Shown piece by piece: positions 34,903 through 42,534 of a stretch of 64,000 bases of DNA. This stretch comes from RYN-122 sp963761655 (GTDB lineage: Bacteria > Actinomycetota > Actinomycetes > Mycobacteriales > SCTD01). The position numbers were made by a program, and so were the translations under genes. The stretch's first letter is position 1. Each line of letters starts with the position of its first letter. Below the pieces are notes generated by a model. It ran no database searches and was not told the DNA's origin. It saw only the letters and a list, made by a program, of their open reading frames with translations. The stretch covers positions 124,001 to 188,000 of the forward strand of contig CAVXHI010000010.1 of assembly GCA_963761655.1 (NCBI GenBank), given 5' to 3'.

Positions 34903-35394
34903 CTAGCCGATCTTGGCGGCGGCGTCCTCGACGGCCTTCTCGCCGGCCTTGACGGACTTCTTCGCGGCGGTCGCGGCGGCCTCGGCCTTCTTCACGGCCT
35001 CCTTGCCCTCGGCGATGGCGGCCTCGGTGGCCGGCTGGCGCCGGATCTGGGTCACGAGGCGCTCGCCGCGGACGGCCAGCTTCGCGTAGAGGTCGGTGGC
35101 CTGCTCGGTCGCCTTGGCGACGCGGGTCTCGACCTCGCCGCGCAGGCCCTTGACCTGGGTCGGGAGGGTCTTGACGACGGTCGGGACCTCGGCGAGGCGG
35201 GCCTGCGCCTTGGTGACCTGCGCCTGGACGTCCGCGGGGACCTCCTTGACCTGCTCGATCGCGAGGTCGGCGAGACCCGCGACGGCGAAGGCCGGCTTCT
35301 TGACCTCGTCGAGCGAGACGGTCGGGAGGTTCTTGATGGTGAAGCGGCCGGTGACGGTGTCGCCGGTCTTCTTGACGTCGGTGGTGACGGTCAT
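34903..35394 (-). CDS. Heparin-binding-hemagglutinin-like protein
   Basis: A 163-residue, almost entirely helical protein. The middle (about 45-120) is predicted coiled coil with repeats of AQVTKAQARLAEVP type; the C-terminus is Ala/Lys-rich (AAATAAKKSVKAGEKAVEDA), a milder version of the Lys/Ala/Pro tail with which mycobacterial HbhA binds glycans. The start overlaps the XRE regulator's stop by four bases, the same gene pair as in mycobacteria. Whether it acts as adhesin, or in lipid handling, is not known here. Confidence 0.82.
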   Translation of the reverse strand: MTVTTDVKKTGDTVTGRFTIKNLPTVSLDEVKKPAFAVAGLADLAIEQVKEVPADVQAQVTKAQARLAEVPTVVKTLPTQVKGLRGEVETRVAKATEQATDLYAKLAVRGERLVTQIRRQPATEAAIAEGKEAVKKAEAAATAAKKSVKAGEKAVEDAAAKIG

Positions 35395-35894
35395 GAGGTG
35401 CCTCCAGGGGCGGTCGGGGTGGTGCTGTCGGTGGTCTTCTTGGTGCTGCGCCGCGCCTTGGCAGGGGCGGCCGGGGAGGGGGTCGCGACCGGTCGGTCGG
35501 CGACTCCCGGCTCGGCCTCCGCGAGGGTCGCGGCGGCCTGCTCGGAGAGCGTCAGGGCGGCGTTCTCCTTGCGGAAGCTGTCGTAGATCTCGAGCAGCAC
35601 CTGCTTCTGCCGCTCGTTGAGGCCCTCGTCCGCCAGCAGGGCGTCGACGACGCCGCTGCTCTCCCGGTGGTCGAGGATCCCGGCCTGCACGTAGAGCGCC
35701 TCGGCCGAGATGCGCAGGCCCTTGGCGATCTGCTGCAGGATCTCGGCGCTGGGCTTGCGCAGACCCCGCTCGATCTGGCTGAGGTAGGGGTTGCTCACAC
35801 CGGCGAGGGCGGCGAGCTGGCGCAGCGAGATCTGGCTGCTGGCCCGCTGCTCACGGATGTAGTCGCCGAGGTGACGGACGGGGATGCCTGCCAT
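35391..35894 (-). CDS. XRE-family transcriptional regulator
   Basis: A 167-residue regulator with an N-terminal helix-turn-helix (about 9-70: SQISLRQLAALAGVSNPYLS and QIERGLRKPSAEILQQIA), a helical middle (LNERQKQVLLEIYDSFRKEN) and a Ser/Thr/Pro-rich tail. AGGAGT precedes the ATG. It is coupled to the HbhA-like gene and likely controls it. Mycobacteria keep the same pair. Confidence 0.92.
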   Translation of the reverse strand: MAGIPVRHLGDYIREQRASSQISLRQLAALAGVSNPYLSQIERGLRKPSAEILQQIAKGLRISAEALYVQAGILDHRESSGVVDALLADEGLNERQKQVLLEIYDSFRKENAALTLSEQAAATLAEAEPGVADRPVATPSPAAPAKARRSTKKTTDSTTPTAPGGTS

Positions 35895-36013
35895 GCCGGG
35901 ACTCCTTCCGCGCTGCCGTCGAGGTGGTGACGAGGACGCTATGCCCCCGTGCTAACTCCTGCAAGCGCTTCTGCTAGCACTCGCGGGTGACCTCCCCCAC
36001 AGGCCCGGCTCGG

Positions 36014-36019
36014 TAGGTT
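36014..36019 (+). promoter_or_regulatory. Leaderless -10 of the AlgX-like gene
   Basis: TAGGTT plus six bases and ATG at 36026. The 15 bases from TAGGTT to ATG are identical to those before the haloalkane dehalogenase gene. Confidence 0.55.
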
Positions 36020-36025
36020 CGGCGC

Positions 36026-36964
36026 ATGACGCCCTGGCTGCGCGGAACCGCCGTCGTGCTCGGGCTCGCCGTGGCGCTCGTCGCCCCGTCCCCCAGCGAG
36101 GCGGCGGGCGGGGGGCGGGTGGTCGAGGGCTCGGACCGCTACCTGTTCATCTCCCAGGACTGGACCGTCGCCTGCCAGGACCGCGCCCTGGCCCGGCACG
36201 CCGCCGGCAACGCCACCGCCCTGGCGGGCGCCCTGCGGCGCAGCGGGCGCGAGGCCCTCGTCGTCCTGGGCCCGGACAAGTCGAGCGTCGTGCCGCACCT
36301 GCCCGACGCGGTGCCGGAGCGCCCCTGCGCCGCGGCCTCCCGGACGGCGCTCTGGGCCGGGCTCACGGCCGGGCCCGACTTCCTCGACCTCCGGCCCGCC
36401 CTGCGCGACGCCGGCCGCGGGGTGCAGGTCTACTGGCGCAAGGACACCCACTGGACCCCCACCGGCGGGGCCGTCTACGGCCGTGAGCTCGCCCGGCGGC
36501 TCGACCCCGCCCTCGCCCGGCGGCTGCAGACCCGGCCCGCCACCTGGCGCCGCGACGGCGACCTCGCCCGGGTGCTCGGCCGCCCCGACGCCGAGGAGGC
36601 CGACGGCCTGCAGCTGGTCAACCCGGGCGTGCGGGTGCAGGAGCTCCCGCGGCTCGACATCGGCATGGGGCAGCCGGCCCGGCACACCCGCGCTATGGCG
36701 TCCCCAGGGGCCCGGGTCCTGCCCGGCCGCACCGTCTTCGTGGGCGACAGCTTCGACGACACCGCCGTCGAGCAGCTGGCCCCGCTCTTCGAGGAGGCGC
36801 TGTTCTTCTGGCCGGGCCTGCACGACAGCTCGATGCCGACCGTCGTCCGGCAGCTCGTGGGCGCGGACCGCGTGGTCGTGGAGTCGGTGGAGCGCTTCGG
36901 CCGGAGGTACCGCATGTTCGACGACGAGGCCGTCCGCGCGGCCCGGGCGCTCCCGCAGAGGTGA
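36026..36964 (+). CDS. AlgX/AlgJ-like secreted SGNH protein
   Basis: A 312-residue exported protein (signal peptide to about residue 27). It resembles the SGNH domain of alginate O-acetyltransferases: YLFISQDW at the first strand, KDTHWTPTGGAVYG with the catalytic Asp and His, and VFVGDSFDDTAVEQL with the Ser. It may transfer acetyl groups to a surface polysaccharide. No membrane O-acyltransferase partner is adjacent, which such proteins usually need. Three or so cysteines (VACQD, PERPCAAA) are in the mature part. Confidence 0.83.
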   Translation: MTPWLRGTAVVLGLAVALVAPSPSEAAGGGRVVEGSDRYLFISQDWTVACQDRALARHAAGNATALAGALRRSGREALVVLGPDKSSVVPHLPDAVPERPCAAASRTALWAGLTAGPDFLDLRPALRDAGRGVQVYWRKDTHWTPTGGAVYGRELARRLDPALARRLQTRPATWRRDGDLARVLGRPDAEEADGLQLVNPGVRVQELPRLDIGMGQPARHTRAMASPGARVLPGRTVFVGDSFDDTAVEQLAPLFEEALFFWPGLHDSSMPTVVRQLVGADRVVVESVERFGRRYRMFDDEAVRAARALPQR

Positions 36965-37034
36965 CCGGCTGCACGGTTCCGGGGCCCGTCGGTCGGGCAA
37001 GAAGAGGGGCAGTCCGAGACGACGGGGAGCAGCG

Positions 37035-37922
37035 GTGAGCGGGACGCACGGGCAGGAGACCGGTCAGGTCGTCGTGCTGCCGCTGGCGCCCCTGCCCCGC
37101 GCCGCGTCCGACGCACGCCGCGCCGTCCGCCAGGCCCTCGGCGGCACCGTCCACGAGCCGCGCCTGGACGACGTCCAGGTCGCGGTGTCGGAGCTGGTCA
37201 CCAACGCCGTCCTGCACGGTCACGAGCCGATCAGCCTGCGGGTGGTCTCTGACGACCTGCGCGTGCGCCTCGAGGTCCACGACGCCAGCCCGCTCTCGCC
37301 GTCGTTCACGATGCTCGACCCGGCGGCGGTCACCGGCCGCGGGCTGCTCCTCGTGGTCAGCCTCGCCGACCGGTGGGGCGTGGAGCCCGGAGCGGACGGC
37401 GGCAAGGCGGTCTGGATCGAGTTCGACGCCGGCGAGCAGCCGGAGCCGTCCTACGACCTCGACGACCTGCTCACCTCCTGGGGCGAGGACCTCGACGACC
37501 CCGCGCAGGAGGTCGTCAAGGTCGTCCTCACCGAGCTCGACACCGCGCTGACCGCCCGGTGCGAGGCGCACGTCGAGGCCCTCCTGCGCGAGCTCGCCCT
37601 GGTGGCACCGAGCGACGACGCCCCCGCCGATCTCCGCCTCGTCGCCGAGCGCGTCGTCCAGGCGGCGACGGGTGTCGAGGCGCTCCGAGCGGAGGTCAAG
37701 CGCCAGCTGTCGCGTGCCGTGCTCGACGGGCAGGAGCGGGTCGACGTCGTCCTGCGCGTGACCCGCGTCGACGCCGACACCGTCCGGCGGTTCGCCCGCG
37801 CCGTCGACGAGGCCGACCGGCTCTCCCGCCAGGGCCTGCTGCTGACCGAGGCCGCGCCGTACGCGCTGTCGGAGGCCCGCTCCTCCTACCTGCGCCGGCT
37901 CGTCGCCCAGCTCGCGAGCTAG
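37035..37922 (+). CDS. RsbW-like ATP-binding protein with long C-terminal extension
   Basis: A 295-residue protein. Residues 1-135 form a HATPase of the anti-sigma type: ELVTNAVLHG is the N box, EVHDASPLSP the G1 box and GRGLLLVVSLADRWGV the G2 region. Stand-alone RsbW proteins stop near 150 residues; here about 150 more helical residues follow (ELDTALTARCEAHVEALLRE, VEALRAEVKRQLSRAV), with no recognised fold. It could phosphorylate an anti-anti-sigma factor that the LOV-PP2C protein dephosphorylates. GGGGAG lies before the GTG. Its TAG stop overlaps that of the convergent MerR gene. Confidence 0.82.
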   Translation: MSGTHGQETGQVVVLPLAPLPRAASDARRAVRQALGGTVHEPRLDDVQVAVSELVTNAVLHGHEPISLRVVSDDLRVRLEVHDASPLSPSFTMLDPAAVTGRGLLLVVSLADRWGVEPGADGGKAVWIEFDAGEQPEPSYDLDDLLTSWGEDLDDPAQEVVKVVLTELDTALTARCEAHVEALLRELALVAPSDDAPADLRLVAERVVQAATGVEALRAEVKRQLSRAVLDGQERVDVVLRVTRVDADTVRRFARAVDEADRLSRQGLLLTEAAPYALSEARSSYLRRLVAQLAS

Positions 37923-38681
37923 TCGCCCGCCGGCAGGTCCAGGCCGGCGATCTCGTCGGCGAGCGACGCCGCGATCGCCGACGCCATCGCCGTGCGGAAG
38001 CTCGCCAGCAGGGCCTGCGCCGCCACCGGCTGCAGGCTCTCCATCAGCGCCTGCATCCGGCCCCACTCGTCCTCGGGCGCGCCGCGGTCGGCGAAGTCGC
38101 GCCAGAGGGTGTCGCGGAACATCCCGACGTAGAGCTCCGCGGCCCGCTCCACCAGCTCGACCACCTGCTGCTGGGCGTCGACGACGGCGACCGGCGGGAT
38201 GCCGAGGCGCACCACCTGGAGGCCCGGCGGCGAGCAGGGTGGGGTCCAGGACGCGCAGCCGGTCGTCGGCGAGCCGCTCGACGGCGCCCATCTGCACGAG
38301 CTGGTCGATCACGCCCGGCTCGGTCCCGACGCCGGCCCGGGCCGCCAGGGTCCGCAGGTCGGTCTCCTCCGGGGTGTCCGGCAGCCAGGGCGCCATCAGG
38401 GTCCGGTGCAGGGCCAGGGCCGCCCCGCTGCCGCCCCCCGCGCGGCCGGCGAGGGTCTGCTCGATCTTGGCCAGCGTGTAGCCCTCGGCGAGCATCTCCC
38501 GCACGAGGGCGAGCCGGTCGACGTGCTCCTCGCCGTACCAGCCGGTCCGTCCGACCAGCCGCGGCGCGGGCAGCAGGCCGCGGGCGGCGTAGGCCCGCAG
38601 GTTCCGGACCGTCAGGCCGGTGCGGGCGGCCAGCTGGTCGATCGTCATCTCCCCCGCGGGGAGGTCGTCCGGGGTGCTCAC
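37919..38681 (-). CDS. MerR-family regulator (one frame break)
   Basis: About 253 residues once one extra base near 38225 is removed. The N-terminal MerR helix-turn-helix reads MTIDQLAARTGLTVRNLRAY and GWYGEEHVDRLALV; the C-terminal part (VVELVERAAELYVGMFRDTL) is helical and lacks metal-binding cysteines. The GTG start overlaps the stop of the 60-residue membrane protein (GTGA). It ends the six-gene run that begins with RsiG, and may regulate it. Confidence 0.82.
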
Positions 38682-38860
38682 CGGGTGGAGTCGGCCCCGT
38701 CCGGCGACTCGGCGTCCGCTCCCGCCCCGCCCCGGTGCTTGCGGCGGTCGGCGACGACGATGCCCACGAACACCCCGACCAGGACGACCATCGGGATCAC
38801 GGCCGGCAGGGCCTCGACCAGCGCGTGGTGCGCCAGCAGGTCGGCGTACGGCGTCGTCAT
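38678..38860 (-). CDS. Small single-span membrane protein, 60 residues
   Basis: One hydrophobic helix (PAVIPMVVLVGVFVGIVVA) after a short segment starting with TTPYADLLAHHALVEAL, then a basic DRRKHR and an acidic tail. It aligns by eye with the 51-residue protein at 40735-40890 (LAHxxxxEALxxxxPxxVVxVG, then a basic patch), so the two are paralogues flanking the 612-residue membrane protein. Its ATG overlaps that gene's stop, and its stop overlaps the MerR start. Probably a subunit of the same membrane complex. Confidence 0.7.
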   Translation of the reverse strand: MTTPYADLLAHHALVEALPAVIPMVVLVGVFVGIVVADRRKHRGGAGADAESPDGADSTR

Positions 38861-40695
38861 GCGGTGCTGGGCCGCAGCGCGGTCCGGGGGGCCTTCGTGC
38901 CGCGGGGCGTGCGCGGGGCCGGGCCGCCGCGGGAGACCCGCTCGACGCCCCAGGCCAGGGCGGCGACGAGGGCGAGGCTGCAGAGCGCGACGACGAGGCT
39001 CGAGGCGCCCCACAGCCAGGACGGCACGTCGAGGTTGCGCTCGCGCTGCAGGATCTCGATCTCGGGCCGGAGGGCGCGGGTGAACGCCGCGGGCGCCGCC
39101 ACCTCCCCGACGCCGATGGCGCTGTCGGCCGGGAGCCAGACCGGGAGGGCGGACAGGTCGCGCCCGTCGTGCACGCGCAGCAGGGTCTTGAAGTCGGGCC
39201 CGCTGACCGGGACCGGCTCGGTGGTGCGCCAGGTGTCGGGGCCGGTGCGCTCCAGCCGGTCGACGACGAGCTTGCTGCCGCCCTGCCAGGCGGTGATCTG
39301 CACCCAGCTCGGGTCGTCGGCGTAGCGGGCCGGGAGGGTGACGGCGGCGTCGACGTAGCGGATGCCGTCGCGGGTGCCGGCCTCGGTGAGGGCCATCTGG
39401 ACCTGCACGCCCTTCGGCACGGTGGCGAGCACGCCGTTGCCGACGACGAGGGCGATGGCCGCGAGGCTCCCGGCGTACAGCAGGCGCGAGGTGCGGGCGG
39501 CGGGCAGCTCGCCCTCGAGGCCGAGCGCGAGCAGCGCGCCGATGAGCCCGCCCGCGACGCCGGAGACCAGGGCCATGAGCGTGCCCTCGACGGCGATGTC
39601 CGAGCCCCAGGGCAGGGTCATGAACACCTGCGACCAGAGGCCCTCGATGCCCGTGCCGAGGGTGCCGACGACCGCGCCGGCGACGGCGCCGAACAGCAGC
39701 GGCCGGGCGACCAGCCGGGCGGCGACGAGCTCGACGAGCACCGCGCTGCCCAGGTAGAGCGGGAACCGGGGCGTGACCTCGTCCCAGCCGAACCCGACGG
39801 CGATGCTGATCAGGCCGTGGACGACGACGAAGAAGGCGGCCGCGGCGAGCGCCCCGCCCTTGCCCGTCCAGAGCCGGGCGGCGACGAGGGCGACGCCGGC
39901 GGCGGCCGCGATGAGGGCGGGCTGCAGCACGAGGCGGAACTGCGGGACGCCGAAGTCGAACTCGCCCTGGAAGACCGACAGGCCGATCAGCAGGCCGCCC
40001 ATGGCGAAGGCGCGCCGCACGAACTCCCTGATCCTGTTCGGCTCGAGCTCCTGGCCCGCGCCGCCCTCCTTCTCGAGGACGAGCATCCCGACCAGCGACA
40101 GGCCGGCCCCGCCGATGAGCATGAGGTGGGTCGGGCCCCACAGCGTGACGTCCTGGCCGAACAGGCGGTGCCAGACGTCGTCGAGGGGGAAGCCGAGCAG
40201 CGCGTACGCGCCCGCGCCGGCGAGCAGCAGGCCCCCGACCGGGGCGTACCAGCCCTCGGTCACGCGCACCGACGCCGGCCCGGGCTTCTCGCCGCCGAGC
40301 GGGAGGCTGATCGCCAGGACGCCGCCGGCGAAGATGCCGAACAGGCCGAACAGGATCAGGTAGTGCGCCGGGTTGGCCAGCGGACCGGAGTCGCGACCCT
40401 GGTCGATGTGCAGGCTGATGTCCCAGTACATGCCGAGCAGGGCCGTCAGCAGCGAGACGGTCGTGAAGACGGTCGGCAGGGCGACCCAGCCGGGGGCCCC
40501 GAGCGCCTTGCCGGTGCCGTCGGCGGCCCGCTGCAGGAAGGTGGTGCGGCCGGACCGGTGCAGGTACACGACCGCCAGCAGCGTGACGGTCAGGGCGGTC
40601 CCGATGGCCCCGGCCAGGACGACCTCCCCGAGGGCGGCCCCTCCGGCGGGCTTCTCGGCGGTGGCCTCGGTGGCGGCAGCCAGCAGCGTCGTCAT
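38857..40695 (-). CDS. Polytopic membrane protein with duplicated Asp/His motif
   Basis: A 612-residue protein with roughly 12 membrane helices plus a C-terminal extracytoplasmic beta-rich domain (about 425-560) and a last helix. Two homologous loops carry D-x3-H-x3-G-x-D-x(5-6)-P-x-H: D92, H96, G100, D102, P109, H111 and D172, H176, G180, D182, P188, H190. Such paired Asp/His residues suggest a metal or heme site. I do not recognise the family. Two related small membrane proteins flank it (39 bp upstream and overlapping downstream), implying a complex. Confidence 0.75.
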   Translation of the reverse strand: MTTLLAAATEATAEKPAGGAALGEVVLAGAIGTALTVTLLAVVYLHRSGRTTFLQRAADGTGKALGAPGWVALPTVFTTVSLLTALLGMYWDISLHIDQGRDSGPLANPAHYLILFGLFGIFAGGVLAISLPLGGEKPGPASVRVTEGWYAPVGGLLLAGAGAYALLGFPLDDVWHRLFGQDVTLWGPTHLMLIGGAGLSLVGMLVLEKEGGAGQELEPNRIREFVRRAFAMGGLLIGLSVFQGEFDFGVPQFRLVLQPALIAAAAGVALVAARLWTGKGGALAAAAFFVVVHGLISIAVGFGWDEVTPRFPLYLGSAVLVELVAARLVARPLLFGAVAGAVVGTLGTGIEGLWSQVFMTLPWGSDIAVEGTLMALVSGVAGGLIGALLALGLEGELPAARTSRLLYAGSLAAIALVVGNGVLATVPKGVQVQMALTEAGTRDGIRYVDAAVTLPARYADDPSWVQITAWQGGSKLVVDRLERTGPDTWRTTEPVPVSGPDFKTLLRVHDGRDLSALPVWLPADSAIGVGEVAAPAAFTRALRPEIEILQRERNLDVPSWLWGASSLVVALCSLALVAALAWGVERVSRGGPAPRTPRGTKAPRTALRPSTA

Positions 40696-40734
40696 GCCGC
40701 CACCATGACACTCATCGATGTCACATGCAAGGGC

Positions 40735-40890
40735 CTACCGCTCGGCGTCATCGTCCTCGCGTGCCTTGCGCCGGGCCCGCCGTTCCAGCAGGACCAGGCC
40801 GACCACCACGAGCAGCGGCACCCCGACGCTCAGCGCCTCGGGCGCACCTCCGCCGTGGGCGAGCAGCACGACGCCCGGGTGCCCCGTCAC
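40735..40890 (-). CDS. Small single-span membrane protein, 51 residues
   Basis: The GTG start at 40888-40890 overlaps the asparaginase stop. The protein runs GHPGVVLLAHGGGAPEAL, a helix SVGVPLLVVVGLVLL, then ERRARRKARED. It is related to the 60-residue protein at 38678-38860. Its 3' end is 39 bp before the 612-residue membrane protein's ATG. No family name is known to me. Confidence 0.65.
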   Translation of the reverse strand: MTGHPGVVLLAHGGGAPEALSVGVPLLVVVGLVLLERRARRKAREDDDAER

Positions 40891-41846
40891 AGGGCCGCTG
40901 TCACCTGCTCCGTCAGCAGCCCCGACGCCCGCACCTCGCCGACCACCCGGCCGCCGCCCAGCACCGGCACCTCGGCCACCGCGCCGACGTCGACCCCGAG
41001 CACGCGCAGCGCCGCCGCGAGCACGGGCATCCGGGCGCGCGCCGCTCCGTCCTCGACCTTGAGCGCGACCGCCCCGACCCCCGGGACCGCCACCGCGTAG
41101 ACGCCCTCGGCGCCGTCCTTGGCCAGCAGGCCGGGCACCGCGCGCATGACCGCCGTGACGTCGCGCCCGGTCCCGCCGACGAGGTCCGGGTGCGTGCGCA
41201 TGACGTCCGCGACCCGGCGCTCGGGCGTCCCCTCCTCGGCCTCGACGAGCCGCAGGAACGCCCGGGCCAGGCCCGGCAGGGTCAGGGCGTGCTGCGGGGC
41301 GCCGCACCCGTCGACCGCCACGTGCCGGACCGGCTCGCCGGCGAGCTCCCCCACGGCCTCGCGGAGCAGGACCTGCAGCGGGTGGTCGTCGTCCAGGTAG
41401 CCCTCGGTGGGCCACCCGAGCTGGGCGCAGGTCTGCAGCATCGCCGCGTGCTTGCCCGAGCAGTTCATCGTCAGCGCCGACGCCGACCCGCCCTCGGCGA
41501 GGAGCCGGGCGGCGACGTCGTCGTCGAGGGGCAGCATCGCGGGGCAGCCGAGCGCGGCCTCCCCGACGTCGCGGAGCATGCCCCGCACCACCTCGAGGTG
41601 GGCCGGCTCGCCGCTGTGCGACGCCGTCGCGAGCGCCAGCTCCTCCGCCGTCCCCGGCACCCAGCCGGCCCGCAGCATCCCGACCGCCTGCAGCGGCTTG
41701 TTCGACGAGCGCGGGAACACCGGCCGCGTCAGGTCGCCGAGCGCCAGCGGCGTCGTCCCGTCCGGGCGCACGACGACGACGCTGCCGGCGTGGGTGCCCT
41801 CGACGTACCCCGAGCGGACGACCTCGGCGAGGACGGGGAGGGTCAG
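40887..41846 (-). CDS. Asparaginase (Rhizobium etli-type, type II-like)
   Basis: A 319-residue asparaginase of the serine-dependent R. etli AnsA family, distinct from E. coli-type enzymes. It hydrolyses asparagine to aspartate and ammonia. Family landmarks are RSSNKPLQAVGM, ASHSGEPAHLEVV, TMNCSGKHAAML and VDGCGAPQHALTL. The only sensible start is CTG at 41844-41846, which overlaps the rsiG stop as CTGA; no ATG/GTG/TTG fits upstream. It is coupled to the small membrane protein downstream. Confidence 0.88.
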   Translation of the reverse strand: MTLPVLAEVVRSGYVEGTHAGSVVVVRPDGTTPLALGDLTRPVFPRSSNKPLQAVGMLRAGWVPGTAEELALATASHSGEPAHLEVVRGMLRDVGEAALGCPAMLPLDDDVAARLLAEGGSASALTMNCSGKHAAMLQTCAQLGWPTEGYLDDDHPLQVLLREAVGELAGEPVRHVAVDGCGAPQHALTLPGLARAFLRLVEAEEGTPERRVADVMRTHPDLVGGTGRDVTAVMRAVPGLLAKDGAEGVYAVAVPGVGAVALKVEDGAARARMPVLAAALRVLGVDVGAVAEVPVLGGGRVVGEVRASGLLTEQVTAAL

Positions 41847-42394
41847 GCGGGACCCTCGGACAGCAGCGCCGACACGTCGGCCTCGCCGTCCCGGTAGCGG
41901 CGGGTGATCTCGGCGCTGCACGCGTCCATGACCTTCTGGACCTCGCGGCGCTTGCCCGAGAGCTTCTGCTCCTCCTCGCTCAGCACGCGCATCGCGTGGG
42001 CGAGGTCGTCGGGCGTGCGGGCGCTGACGTCGGACAGGTCGATGTCGGCGACCAGGGCCTCGACGTAGCGGCGGTGGCTGTCGACGCGGCTCGGCTCCAC
42101 CGTGCTGTGCCGACCGAGGCCGTGCGCGGTGCCCCGGGGCTCGTCGGCGAGGATGCCGGCGAGGTCCTCGACGAGGTTCTTGCCGCTGCCCTCGCGCCGG
42201 TTCAGCTCGGCCCGCAGGACGTCGAGGCGGCCCTGGATGAGGCGCCGCAGGTAGGACAGGTCGACCTCCTCCTGCTCGGCCTCGCCGCGCAGCCCGCGGA
42301 CGTCCTCCAGCGGCGCCGCGCCCAGCCCGGACAGGTAGTCCTCGGACAGCACCCGGTCGATCCGGCGGGTGCCCTTCACGGGCTCGGGCGTCAC
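41843..42394 (-). CDS. rsiG: RsiG-like c-di-GMP-binding anti-sigma factor
   Basis: A 183-residue coiled-coil protein. Streptomyces RsiG holds sigma-WhiG inactive when its two helices, each with E-x3-S-x2-R-x3-Q-x3-D, bind c-di-GMP. Here the first motif is perfect: E43, S47, R50, Q54, D58. The second, at 102-117, is degenerate: S102, S106, R109, A113, D117. Flanking segments RRIDRVLSEDYLSGL and RVLSEEEQKLSGKRREVQKV match the family. It heads a coupled six-gene run. No whiG gene is in the window, but a diguanylate cyclase is (53400). Confidence 0.88.
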   Translation of the reverse strand: MTPEPVKGTRRIDRVLSEDYLSGLGAAPLEDVRGLRGEAEQEEVDLSYLRRLIQGRLDVLRAELNRREGSGKNLVEDLAGILADEPRGTAHGLGRHSTVEPSRVDSHRRYVEALVADIDLSDVSARTPDDLAHAMRVLSEEEQKLSGKRREVQKVMDACSAEITRRYRDGEADVSALLSEGPA

Positions 42395-42534
42395 GGGCTG
42401 CTCCTCGATCGGTCGCGCAGGGGGGGTAGCGCCTCCATCGTGTCAGACACGTGCGACACGCCGAACGGCTCAATCTGCGCCGCGCTGCTGCCGAGGCTCC
42501 CTGTGCAGCCGCAACGACGACAGGGAGGTCGCAC

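Noticed and set aside
36026..36964. AlgX-like gene as part of an alginate cluster
   Set aside because: No membrane O-acyltransferase or other alginate genes are adjacent; only the SGNH motifs are supported.
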